Positions 32,346-42,023 of a stretch of 51,350 bases of DNA are shown here, in pieces. Both the position numbers and the translations under genes were made by a program. The stretch's first letter is position 1; the number at the start of each line of letters is the position of its first letter. The notes under the pieces were generated by a model. It made no database searches. It was not told where the DNA came from and worked only from the letters and a program-made list of their open reading frames with translations. Source of the stretch: Mycoplasmataceae bacterium (GTDB lineage Bacteria > Bacillota_I > Bacilli_A > Mycoplasmatales > Mycoplasmoidaceae); contig JAISKD010000005.1 in assembly GCA_031261065.1 (NCBI GenBank), forward strand, positions 1 to 51,350. The letters run 5' to 3'.

Positions 32346-34012
32346 AAACTGCCCACTATTTGTGAATTATCACCGCTGTAGTTATATGCCTGAGGCGTTG
32401 ACCCACTCATCAAAATTTTTGCTTCGCCTACACTTGCTGATGTTGCCAAACTGTAAGCGTTGTTTGAAGAGCCAATTTCTACATCTGTAAAACGTGTTGA
32501 CTTAAATGCATCAGCGCCTATAGAACTAACACTATCGGAAATTGATAAAGTATCATCGATTTCTCCGCACTCTGCGAAAGCCCTTGAACCAATTGTTTCT
32601 AAATTTGTGGGCAATGTTAAAGAAGTCATTCAATTGCAGCCATTGAAACATGAATCACCTATAGTAGTGATTTCTTCAGGAATGGTTACACCGCCAATTC
32701 CTAAATTACCCGCTATTTGTGAACTCTCACCATTATAGTCATATGGGATAGGTGTTGACCCATGCATCAAAATTTTTGCCTCACCAACACTTGCCGATGT
32801 TGCTAAACTAAAATGATTGCTCGCAGGGTTTTCGATAGTTATACCATCAAAATAAGTGCCATTAAATACATCAGCGCCAATTGTTGTTAGGGTAGATGGT
32901 ATTGTAATATTCCCGATCATTTCCCCACAACCCACGAATGACATGTCCCCAAGTTCCTCCACCTTCGTTAATGTTATGGATGTTAAACTAGTACAAGATG
33001 AAAAACACTGCTGTCCTATGCTGGTGACATTTTCTGGTACAGTTAAATCACCACAAGCAAAAATAAATCCCTGTCCCGGTGTAATTAGCGGCACTCCATA
33101 ATTCAAGCCAACATCTTTACTACCTAAACTTCTTATTACTATTTTTGCATCTCCAACATTATTAGCATAAGCAAAAGATGCGTTAAGTTCTGATAGTTCT
33201 ATATCATCGAAGGAACAAAGATGAAAAGGATATTCACCTACATCTTTTAATGAACTAGGTATGGTTAATGTTCCATCAAGATTTGTACAAAATGAAAATG
33301 CACTATTTCCGACAAATTCTACATTATTTCCAATTGTCAAATCCCCAAATAACTCAGTATATGAAAAGCAAGCATTTGCTATGCTAGTAACTTTATATAT
33401 GGTTTCTCCATCTTCTCCATATACTTCATCTGGAATGACTAAATCTTCGGCTACATATTCATCATTTCCTACATATGTTATTTCTTTAGAATCTTCGTCA
33501 ATGAAATAATATAAAGAACCACTATAATATCCTTCTCAGTCAGAACCATCAATAGCCTTAACATTTATAGTTGTGTAGTGCTTACATGTTATATTGCTTA
33601 TTTCTATATGGTTACCCTTTTGATCATAAGCCACAATATCATCAAGTACAATGTGGCTTTCTGTAACGTTCTTATTCTTAATGGTTAGTATTTGATTTGA
33701 AGAACCGTCTTCTTCAAATATAACATCTTCAGGGTCTTGAGGTGAATATGCTCAAATAATTGGACCAAAATCTTTTTCCTGAGTAATTGTGACAGTTAAC
33801 TCTTGGTTATGCTCTAATATTGGAGAATGATGATTAGAGTTATCAGCATTATATATTTCAAAACTTAGATCATTATTAGTATTAGGACTTGGCTTCTTAC
33901 TACATTGTGTAATTGGTAGTAGAATAGCCGCCGCAACTCCTCCACCAATAACAAGTGCTGCTAGGATAGATAAATATGTCTTTTTAGATTTAGTTACTTT
34001 TGTTTTGCTCAT
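32306..34012 (-). CDS. BspA-like LRR lipoprotein, apparently truncated
   Basis: 568 residues: signal peptide (SKKTYLSILAALVIGG then LPITQC as lipobox), a beta-rich N-terminal domain with IDGSDWEGYY, then LRR_5 repeats including two near-identical blocks with ASVGEAKILM.GSTP. The last block breaks off after SQIVGS; the final 13 residues are out-of-frame translation of the next gene's N-terminal domain, before TAA at 32306. The sequence therefore looks like a join between two tandem paralogues. The -10 may be TATACA at 34023-34028. Confidence 0.8.
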
Positions 34013-34020
34013 ATATTTTT

Positions 34021-34065
34021 AGTGTATATTTTTAAAAAAATAAAAATCTATTAAAAAAATACACT
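34021..34065. repeat. Imperfect inverted repeat between divergent LRR genes
   Basis: AGTGTATATTTTT (34021-34033) and AAAAAAATACACT (34053-34065) pair with one mismatch. They lie at the promoter side of the minus-strand LRR gene, between two divergent surface-protein genes. Regulatory meaning is inferred. Confidence 0.35.
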
Positions 34066-34190
34066 ATGTGTAAGATATTTTTTGTACACGCCGCTTCCAA
34101 TAAACTATATTTTCTAACACAAATTACTATTATTCCCAACTACCTAACATAGTTATAAAAATTCTACTTTCCCTATAGCATTAGCACTTA

Positions 34191-34196
34191 TATAAT
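34191..34196 (+). promoter_or_regulatory. -10 box of plus-strand LRR lipoprotein gene
   Basis: TATAAT followed by six bases and the ATG at 34203, no ribosome-binding site. It fits the leaderless rule. Confidence 0.6.
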
Positions 34197-34202
34197 TTTT
34201 AT

Positions 34203-36605
34203 ATGTTAAGTAAAAAGAAAAAGTATATTATTTCGCTAGCATCTCTTGTATTATTAGCAGGTGCTATCACTATTCCTCTAGTTCTTACTACACAATGTAA
34301 AGGGAATAGTGATACACAAATCGAAACAATACAAGGACCAAATGTAGTTGAATACGGAGCAGAAGCTACATATTATGTTAATATTAAGAATCATAAAGGT
34401 GAAGCAACTATTGAATGCTACCAATCTGATGAAATAGAATTTTACGAAGATGTTGAAATAATAACTGGTCCTCAAGTAAATGTTGCTAATGGTAAGGCAA
34501 CATTTAAAATAAAGAATGTTAATAGTTCACAAAGTGATGTTGCTATTAAGATTAAAGTAACTAATAATGGGAAAGTATCTGAATACAAACAAGTTGTATT
34601 TAAATCCGAAGCTACTGCTGTAGGATACAGTGCTGATGGTACTAATTGAGCATCATCGGGTACTATACAAGGTGCTTTACAAGAAGGTCTTGATTACTAT
34701 ATTGATTATGGCAACCATATAGTTACTTATTGCGATGTTGCAAGAGCACTTTTCTCATCAGGAGGTGCATTTGTCACACCACGCAAGATGGACTATGGTG
34801 CTGTAGACTTGGTTATACCTAGTTCTGTGGTGATAGATGGCGTAGAATTTGCAGTAGAACTAGGAGTTGGTGCATTTAGTTTACAAGGTTACCTAAGTGC
34901 GGGTGGTAATGCGGCGCCAGATTATTTTTTATCAGGGTCAGTCACAGTGTCAGAAGGAATAACAAGTATCCCCGAAGATTCATTTTATGGATATGATGTG
35001 CTTGGTTATAATTGGGTATTCAACACTGCATTTGCAAATTTCGATCCTGTTACTGAAATTATCTTCCCCACTACAATTACAAGTGCTGGAGCTGGATGCC
35101 TTACATACTCTACAAGTTTCTTAATAAATGAAGACAACATAAGTTACGTGGAACTATCTGACAATAGTTTATGAGCGCTTGGAGTTGTGCAAACATTAGA
35201 TAGTAGTTTGCCTATTGTTGGAGCTAGTGACCCAGTAGTATTCAAAGAAGGAGCAATTGGCGTAGGTGATAATTTTATAACTCACTATACCAATGTAATA
35301 GAGGTAGAAGGAGTTCAATTGCTTGACACAATCAAATACATAGGCGCTGGTAGCTTTAGTGGTATGGATGAACTTGACACAATTAACTTTCCTTCTTCAT
35401 TAAAAAGTATAGGTGACTCCGCATTTAAACAATGTGTCGCATTAGAAGATGTTGAACTTAATGAGGGACTTGCAAAAATTGGGATTTTTGCATTTCAAGA
35501 AACTAATATAGATGAAATAGTAATACCGAATACGGTTACAGAACTTGGCTATGGTGCATTTATGCAATGCTATAATCTGACGGTAGCAACAATTGGTTCT
35601 AACATAACTGAAATTCCATATATACTTTTCCACAGCTGCTCGTCATTGGCGACAATTCATCTTAATTCCGACATAACAAAAATTGGGGAAGATGCATTCT
35701 ATGACACACTCCTCTTAACTAATTTTAATGCCACAACCGGTATAGCGTGGCTTGATTGTATGAATTATTCATGAGTTTTAAAAGGCAATCCGGAGTATGA
35801 AAGCGGCCCTGCAATTAATTATGGAACAAAAACCGTAAAGGGTTTTTACAATGGGGCATTCTATGACTGCAATAGCTGATTAACACAAATCGAAATACCA
35901 AGCACAGTAACCGAAATACCCAAGGATTGTTTTAACGGTGCCAATGTCACTTCTGTGAGTTTGCCGGATAGCATTACATACATTACTAAAAATGGCTTTA
36001 ATAGTTTTTCATGGAATGTTCTAGTTAACAACGGTGTCACGCTCTATGAAGAAGGTTATTATTTAAAATCGGGTGACCGCTACTTTTTAATGGGACGCAC
36101 ATATTCTGCGACAAGCACAACGCTTATATTACATGATGATACATATGGTTTAGTTGATGCTCATGGTGCCAATCAAGGTGGTATGACGGGGGTTAAATTC
36201 AATGATTCATTGCATTACATAGCTAGAAGCTCATTCAGCGATTTTCTTCAGATTACAAGCATTTCTATACCAGCTAGTGTGGTTGATATTGAGGAAGACG
36301 TTTTTTCTGAATGCAGAGATTTGGTAGATGTCGATCTTTCTAATTGCGAAGCACTAATACATCAAAATGCATTTTTTAGATTGAACAGTGATGTTCATTT
36401 ATATTTATCGTCAGAGATAAAATTTTCCTATGAAACTTCATTGCAAAATCCAGCATTTTTGTCGATATTCGCAGTTACAGGCACAGTTGTATCGCCAAAT
36501 GGACAATCAGATCAACAATTCCAGTATTTTGTGAACCACCTTAACCTTGTAGCCGGCAATCCCGAGGCTTGAAGTTGAATATCAGGAACATACCCAAATT
36601 CTTAA
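34203..36605 (+). CDS. BspA-like LRR lipoprotein, 800 aa
   Basis: Signal peptide with a hydrophobic core and LTTQC lipobox near residue 37, an N-terminal beta domain (VEYGAEATYYVNIKNHKG), then LRR_5 repeats such as LPDSITYITKNGF and SIPASVVDIEEDVFSEC. One frame through about nine TGA-Trp codons (for example 34648, 35173, 35773, 36570). The repeats are more diverged than those of the minus-strand neighbours, so it is an older or differently selected paralogue. Likely surface-exposed; binding partner unknown. Confidence 0.87.
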
Positions 36606-36634
36606 CCATTTGCTTCTCATAATATTTAATGTGC

Positions 36635-36640
36635 TATAAT
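36635..36640 (+). promoter_or_regulatory. -10 box of nucleoside hydrolase gene
   Basis: TATAAT ten bases before ATG 36651; an A-rich spacer without ribosome-binding site leaves a leader of only about four bases. Confidence 0.5.
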
Positions 36641-36650
36641 AAAAAAACAA

Positions 36651-37541
36651 ATGAGCAAAATAAATATTATTATAGATAATGATTCAGGTATAGATGACAG
36701 CTTCGCAATAACATTAGCTGCTGCTTCTAGTAAGATTAACTATATATGTACTATTTCCAGTTGAGGAAATAGTAACATTGAACAAGATACATTTAATGAT
36801 AATTGTTTTCTTACTGCCAATAATCTAACTGACCACACTATTTATCGTGGTTCAGCAACAGATATATTGGGCAACCCTCCATTAACTGATGGTTACTTTG
36901 GCAAAGATAATAAATGCGATATTGATTTAAAAACATCTAAAGATATTAAGATTATAAATGATGAAAACTTATTTAAATCATGGGATGAAATACAAAAACA
37001 TAAAGATATTCAATATGTTGTATTAGGCCCATGTACTAATCTTTTTAAATTAATTAAGATTGCTGGTAAAAAACTATGAGACCACATAACTCAAGTTATC
37101 ATCATGGGAGGAAATCTACATTCCAAAGGTAATACTCCTGGAGGCGGAGAATATAACTTCGCCAGTGATATACCAGCTGTTGAACAAGTTTTAAATGCTT
37201 GCTCTCCAACATTAGTTACATGGGATATTGCAGAAAAACTAGCTATCACAAAGCAAGAAATACAAAAATGAAAGACAAAAAGTATTCATGGTAACTTCTT
37301 TATAAAAATTTGTAAAGGTTTCTACGACTATAAAAAACACGACCTTGTTCACTTATGTGATGGTTTATGTATTTTAGATCTTTTGTACGATTATAAAAAG
37401 ACTAAAATAAATAATCTAGGTCTGAACCTAGAAAATGGAAAGCTAATAGAGAATGGTGGTAACTACTCTATTACATATGTAGATAAATTTGACGTTTCTA
37501 AAATGTACAAAGACTTAAAAGAAGTTCTGAAAATTGACTAG
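36651..37541 (+). CDS. Inosine-uridine preferring nucleoside hydrolase
   Basis: Cleaves ribonucleosides to base plus ribose, useful for an organism that salvages nucleosides. The calcium-binding DNDSGIDDSFAI at residues 8-19 is the family signature; later come VVLGPCTNL, VIIMGG and GGEYNFASDIPA, matching the E.N...D motif. Length 296 is normal. No signal peptide, so cytoplasmic. TGA near 36763, 37078 and 37269 are Trp. Base specificity cannot be read from sequence. Confidence 0.9.
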
Positions 37542-37560
37542 AAACATCTTATTAAGTCTG

Positions 37561-37602
37561 GCTAATCTACCAAATCTTTAGGTGCTAATCTACCAAATCT
37601 TT
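37561..37602 (+). repeat. Paired 19-nt direct repeats, 23-nt period
   Basis: GCTAATCTACCAAATCTTT occurs identically at 37561-37579 and 37584-37602, period 23 nt. It lies 12 bases before the -10 box of DUF4143 copy B, with the near copy covering the -35 position. This is the counterpart of the pair before copy A. Confidence 0.7.
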
Positions 37603-37614
37603 TTTAATACTGAG

Positions 37615-37620
37615 TATAAT
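37615..37620 (+). promoter_or_regulatory. -10 box of DUF4143 copy B
   Basis: TATAAT, six bases, then ATG 37627. Upstream in-frame start codons lie before or inside the promoter and repeats and are unlikely. Confidence 0.6.
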
Positions 37621-37626
37621 ATAAAT

Positions 37627-38856
37627 ATGATAAAGAGATTCTTGACAGAAAAAGTGGATCAATTATTTAAAGAATATTCTGCAGTAATCATTACAGGTCC
37701 TAGGCAAATAGGAAAGTCAACATTAATTAAAAAACTATTAAAAATAGAGAATTTAACAAAGATAACTTTTGATGATACTGCCTTAAGAACAAACGCTCAA
37801 AATAATTCTAATATTTTTTTTGAAGCTTATAGCACCCCTATGTTTATAGATGAAGTTCAAAAAGCTCCTGATATATTTAATTCTATAAAAATTAAAATAG
37901 ATGAGATTGAAAAACCAAGTCTATACCTTTTAACTGGATCACAAAAATTTAAACTGATGAAAGGTGCAAATGAATCTCTTGGTGGAAGAGCCGCTATTCT
38001 TGAAATGCAATCTTTAAGTCAAGCAGAAATTAATGGTTTTGATAATTTAACCATAATTAACGATTACTCTAAAATGCACGATAGATTCCTTAAATATAGC
38101 AAATATAAAGACATAAAAATAATTGAAAGAATAATTAACGGTTCCATGCCTAAGATTATTAATGGAGACATTACCGATATTCAAAAATACTATGAAACTT
38201 ATATTGTTACAACACTATTTAAAGATATCGATGATGATATATTAAAAATATATAATGCCACTAAGTTTGAAAAGTTCCTAAAAGTAATTTCTAATTATGC
38301 AGGTAATTTAATCAACAAAGAAAGTATTGCAAGAGAAGTAGAAATCAAGAGCGCCACTGTCGATGTTTGATTAAATGTTCTAGAAACTGTTGGAGTTATA
38401 TTCTTCTTACAACCATACCATAGCAACAATTTATCAAAATTAATTAAAACTCCTAAGTTATACTTTAATGATACTGGCATGCTTTGTTATTTATTGAATA
38501 TAACAACAAGCATTGATTTTTTAAATTATGCAAAGTGTGGAAATTTATTCGAAAACTTTGTTGTTAGTGAGATAAATAAACAATTTATAAATGAAGGAAG
38601 AGATGAACAATTATATTTTTTAAGGGATAAAAATGATAATGACAAAGAAATCGACATTATTATTGAAAAAGGTAAAAACATCTATCCGATAGAAATAAAG
38701 ATGGCTGAAGTAATCGAACAAAAACATTTCAAAAATTACGCTATATTAAAAAACATTAAAAACAAAACAATCAAGCCAATGATAGTTGTAGCTAATACAA
38801 CTCTATTGAATAAGACAAGTGACGACACAATAGTATATCCAGCATGGATGCTATAA
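37627..38856 (+). CDS. AAA ATPase with DUF4143 domain (copy B)
   Basis: 409 residues. P-loop TGPRQIGKST at 23-32, Walker B MFIDEVQKAP near 77, LLTGSQKF as sensor, then the DUF4143 part with LYFNDTGMLCYLL and, at the end, the nuclease-like EIDIIIEKG...YPIEIKMAE. One TGA-Trp at 38368. It is only distantly similar to copy A (different subgroup) but shares promoter layout and paired repeats. The family is widespread in host-associated bacteria and archaea with unknown purpose; autoregulation by the ATPase is my inference. Confidence 0.85.
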
Positions 38857-38895
38857 TGCCTTCTCTATTTATTCCTATAAATTCAAAGAATAAAA

Positions 38896-40356
38896 TTAAC
38901 TCTTTTTAACTAAGTCAATAGAACAGAAACAAGTTATTTTCGCTATGTTTCATCTTACAAGATCTGCATCTGCATGTATATATATTTGTTCTAGACTAGG
39001 ACATTTTCTGAAAAGATCTGGTCATACTTGAAGACCTTCTTCATCATCAGAATAAGAAATGGTAACATTAGTAAATTCAACATAACTTAAGTTTTCATTA
39101 CATTCGAATGCACTAGACATAATTCTTCAAATATTGCTATTAACAATAATAGATTTTAAGTTATGGCAGCTAGCAAATGATAATCAACCAACTGTTTTAA
39201 TGCTATCTGGTAAAACTAATGCTTCAATACCAGAGTCTTTGAAAGCACCTTCTTCTATGCTTTGAACATTTGCTCCCCAATGAATTTCTTTTAGTAAAAG
39301 TGTTTCAGTGAAAGCTTGGTTACCGATTGAAATAACTGAATCTGGAATAGTTATTTCTTCAATTCCACTTCCTCAAAACATACCATATCTAATTTCTGTC
39401 ATAGATTCAGAAAGCTTAACATCTTTTAATGCACGGTTGTCAATGAATGTAGATGTTCCACCATTTTCAATTGAGTCAGGTAAGATAACTGAAGTTAATG
39501 AATATTGTTTTTGGAACACAGCATTAACAAGTCCATATGTATTTGGATCTATTTCAGGAGCAGCCCCAACAATTTCTTTAGGAACATTAACTAACCATTG
39601 GTTATATGATGGACCTGCAAAAGAATATTCATATTCACCAATCTTATTAAATATAAGATTAGGACATCCTCAAAAACAATCTACACCAATATTAGTTACA
39701 CTATCAGGAATGTTTACTTCTCCAATTAGTCCTGTTAGTTGAAAACATTCATATCCGATGTTTTGAAGGTGGTTTCCTAAATAAAGTTCTCCATTTAGTG
39801 AAGTACAACCATCAAATACTCCATTTCCTAGATAAGTAGTTCTGTTTGGAATTTTAATTCCACCAGTAATTTCATCACAACCTTTAAATGCATAAGTGTA
39901 TATTGTAACAACGCTCATAGGGAAAATAATCTCGTTGTTAAACTTACAGTTTCTAAATGATTCTTGGCCAATGTACACAAGGTTTGACCCAGTAAACAAA
40001 AGATTCTTTACTGAAGATGGTAAACCTCTTCCATTAAGGAAAGCTCTATCACTAATATGTGTGATTGGAGTTCCTTCTTCATCAGTTGCATAAATACCTA
40101 GTGTATTGTATGACTCATCAATAGTAACATCACTTTTAATTCCATACACTTTACCTTCTCTTATATCTAGATAAGATACAGGAATAGCTTTTACTTCATC
40201 GCTGCTAGTTGAAGTAAAAGTACTACTTACCTCAGACTCAGAAGAGTCATTTCTATTTGTAGTTTCATTTATAATCAGTGGGGTAGCACAAGAAACGGTT
40301 GCCGCAGATGAGATCAGGAATGTAAATGCTCCCTTATTCTTTTTATGTGCCTTCAT
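38896..40356 (-). CDS. BspA-like LRR secreted protein, 486 aa
   Basis: Basic start MKAHKKNKG, a hydrophobic stretch and a possible lipobox (TVSC near 23), then a Ser/Thr-rich spacer and LRR_5 repeats: AFKGCDEITGGIKIP, VFDGCTSLNGELYLG, SVISIGNQAF. TGA near 39670, 39372 and several toward the end are Trp. It uses a mostly different repeat dialect from the 30-34 kb genes. It converges on DUF4143 copy B with only 39 bases between. TATAAT (40364-40369) is seven bases from the ATG. Confidence 0.83.
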
Positions 40357-40363
40357 TACTTAC

Positions 40364-40369
40364 ATTATA
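40364..40369 (-). promoter_or_regulatory. -10 box of 486-aa LRR gene
   Basis: TATAAT on the minus strand, seven bases from the ATG at 40356, no ribosome-binding site. Confidence 0.45.
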
Positions 40370-40488
40370 TTATACAAACAGGCATTTTATATTATTTTGA
40401 ATTGAGAGTATCTGCTTGTTAGTAAATATGTATCTAAAATGTGAAGCAATGCAAAAAGCACATTTTCCCACAATAATAGTATTATGTA

Positions 40489-40494
40489 TATAAT
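40489..40494 (+). promoter_or_regulatory. -10 box of repeat-bearing secreted protein gene
   Basis: TATAAT, six bases, ATG 40501; leaderless spacing. Confidence 0.6.
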
Positions 40495-40500
40495 ACTATT

Positions 40501-41016
40501 ATGAAATTGATTAAAGCAAGCATAATAGCACTAACACTAACTGGAATCGCAGGAATTGCAACCGTTGCAATTATGAATTCAACTAATAATAACTTAACAA
40601 GCGTATCTGTTGTAAAAGACGTACAAAGATTCAGACCTGAAACTGATGTTCAACGATTTAGACCAGAAACAAATCTTGAAAGATTTAGTAGTTTAACAGA
40701 CGTTCAAAGATTTAGTAGCACATCAACTGACTATATACAAGATGAGTCATCATTTTGAAGTGACACTTTATTTTTCCAATTCTCTTGAACAACCGGTAAC
40801 CCAGGTGCAGGTGTAGCTGTATATTTAATTAGTGATGATGGTTCTTCGCATGATGGCGGATGAAGTCAAACTTCAGCTGTTCTTAAAGAAAATGACAGCT
40901 TATCAAGTAAAAATGGTAAAGCATATATTAAATTTGGTGCTCAATCTTCAGGTTCTGATTATTATTTAAGCTTACGTTCTGCGTACAGTGTTATTACATC
41001 AACATATTATTTTTAA
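40501..41016 (+). CDS. Secreted 171-aa protein with 9-residue repeats
   Basis: Unrecognised. Signal peptide or membrane anchor at residues 1-26 (IIALTLTGIAGIATVAIM). Residues 40-75 are four units of nine: DVQRFRPET twice, NLERFSSLT, DVQRFSSTS. The last 90 residues form a Gly/Ser/Tyr-rich beta-like domain with four TGA-Trp. No cysteine in the mature part, so probably released or anchored by the N-terminal helix. Function unknown; the repeat could vary in number between strains. Confidence 0.65.
40618..40725 (+). repeat. Tandem 27-nt repeats (four units)
   Basis: Four in-frame 27-nt units encode (D/N)(V/L)(Q/E)RF-centred nonapeptides. Units 1 and 2 have identical protein sequence but differ at synonymous sites; units 3 and 4 have drifted to RFSS. 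A coding minisatellite. Confidence 0.7.
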
Positions 41017-41042
41017 TTTCTCATTAAACTCACATAAATCTG

Positions 41043-41048
41043 TATAAT
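41043..41048 (+). promoter_or_regulatory. -10 box of NrdD-like small gene
   Basis: TATAAT, six bases, ATG 41055; leaderless spacing. Confidence 0.6.
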
Positions 41049-41054
41049 ATTTAT

Positions 41055-41276
41055 ATGGAAAACGTATCAAATCAAACAGCAACAAAAGTAACATATCTAA
41101 AAGCAACAGACACAGTGTGTCCTGTTTGCGGTTCTAGAAGAATACAAGGTATTTCTCGAGTAACTGGTTATATGAGTTTAGATGAAAGATTTGGTGACGG
41201 AAAAGTCGCTGAAAGAAAAGCTAGAATTGACCACAATGCAGGCCACAAATCTAACTATTGTATCGAAAGAAAATAG
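41055..41276 (+). CDS. Stand-alone NrdD C-terminal (glycyl-radical-like) domain
   Basis: The 73 residues match only the C-terminal end of class III anaerobic ribonucleotide reductase: a CPVCGS zinc half-site at 22-27, the loop RVTGYM at 35-40 in the place of the RVCGYL glycyl-radical loop (Gly38), then FGDGKVAERKARIDH in the place of F.AGK..E...R..H. The catalytic barrel is missing and no frame upstream encodes it, so this is a complete small gene with its own promoter, not a tail. It may act as a replaceable radical domain, as GrcA/YfiD does for PflB, or be a zinc protein of another use. The second zinc cysteine pair of NrdD is absent; Cys69 remains. Confidence 0.72.
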   Translation: MENVSNQTATKVTYLKATDTVCPVCGSRRIQGISRVTGYMSLDERFGDGKVAERKARIDHNAGHKSNYCIERK

Positions 41277-41400
41277 TCTAATTTTTGTCTATTTTCATTG
41301 TATTTAATATCTTAAATAACTATTCTTCACTGGCCTTAAACCTTTCATTTTTTGTCATTTTGTCAAAAAATTAAATGAATTATGGGATGAACCCAGAAAA
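41277..41400. other. Spacer with decayed copy of rnmV 3' end
   Basis: 41286-41325 resembles 41442-41481 inside rnmV (both begin TGTCTATTTTCAT and share the TTTAAT.TCTTAAATA stretch). It reads as a degenerate tandem copy of the rnmV C-terminal coding region just past its stop. No intact frame remains. Confidence 0.4.
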
Positions 41401-41940
41401 TTAGTTCTGAGAATTATCGAGAATTTTCTTTAGCTCATCAATGTCTATTTTCATCATATTTAATCTCTTAAATAGTTGTTTATTATTAACATAACTTACA
41501 TTAAAATGATCGCAAATTATGCGTCTTTTTTCCTTGGAATCTATGCCTAGTTCTAGGTAATCTTCTCATGAAAAAGATGGTTCATTTTTTGTACTATAAA
41601 CCATGCTGGATAGGGCTTTAATTATGCTTGAATCTGATGCTTCTGCAATACCTATTTTCTTGCTATTTTTTATGTCTTTTTTATTGATATGAACATTGTA
41701 AAAACCAGGCAAAATTTGTTCAATTTTTCGTCTAATTGATTCACCAGGACCATCGGGATCCAACAACAAAATTATTTTATTATTTTTGGCAGCATTTTTT
41801 ATTAATTCTATTGTCTTTTTACTTAATCTTGACCCGCCTGTTTCAATGGTTTGAACCTCAAATAATTTCTGTAATTTTGCAGTATCGGTTTTACCTTCAA
41901 CTACAACTATACCATCAATTATTCTCTTCTCACGGGTCAT
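41401..41940 (-). CDS. rnmV: Ribonuclease M5
   Basis: Trims precursor 5S rRNA in low-GC Gram-positives. TOPRIM domain: VVVEGKTDT at 12-20 with Glu15, TIETGGSRLS at 31-40, and LLLDPDGPGE at 58-67 with Asp61 and Asp63. C-terminal IGIAEASDSSIIKAL matches the GVEHAS segment. Start is ATG 41940; an upstream extension would add only AT-rich translation. Total 179 residues, one TGA-Trp at 41566. It diverges from the large membrane-protein operon and converges on the NrdD-like gene. Confidence 0.9.
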
Positions 41941-42023
41941 AATATAAATATTATGTATTAATATATATTTAATAAATAACACATACGTAATATTTTTATA
42001 ATAATATATATATATAAACATTT

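Noticed and set aside
37582-37626. Upstream start for DUF4143 copy B at GTG 37582
   Set aside because: It would begin within the repeat and promoter; ATG 37627 fits both the family N-terminus and the six-base spacing from TATAAT.
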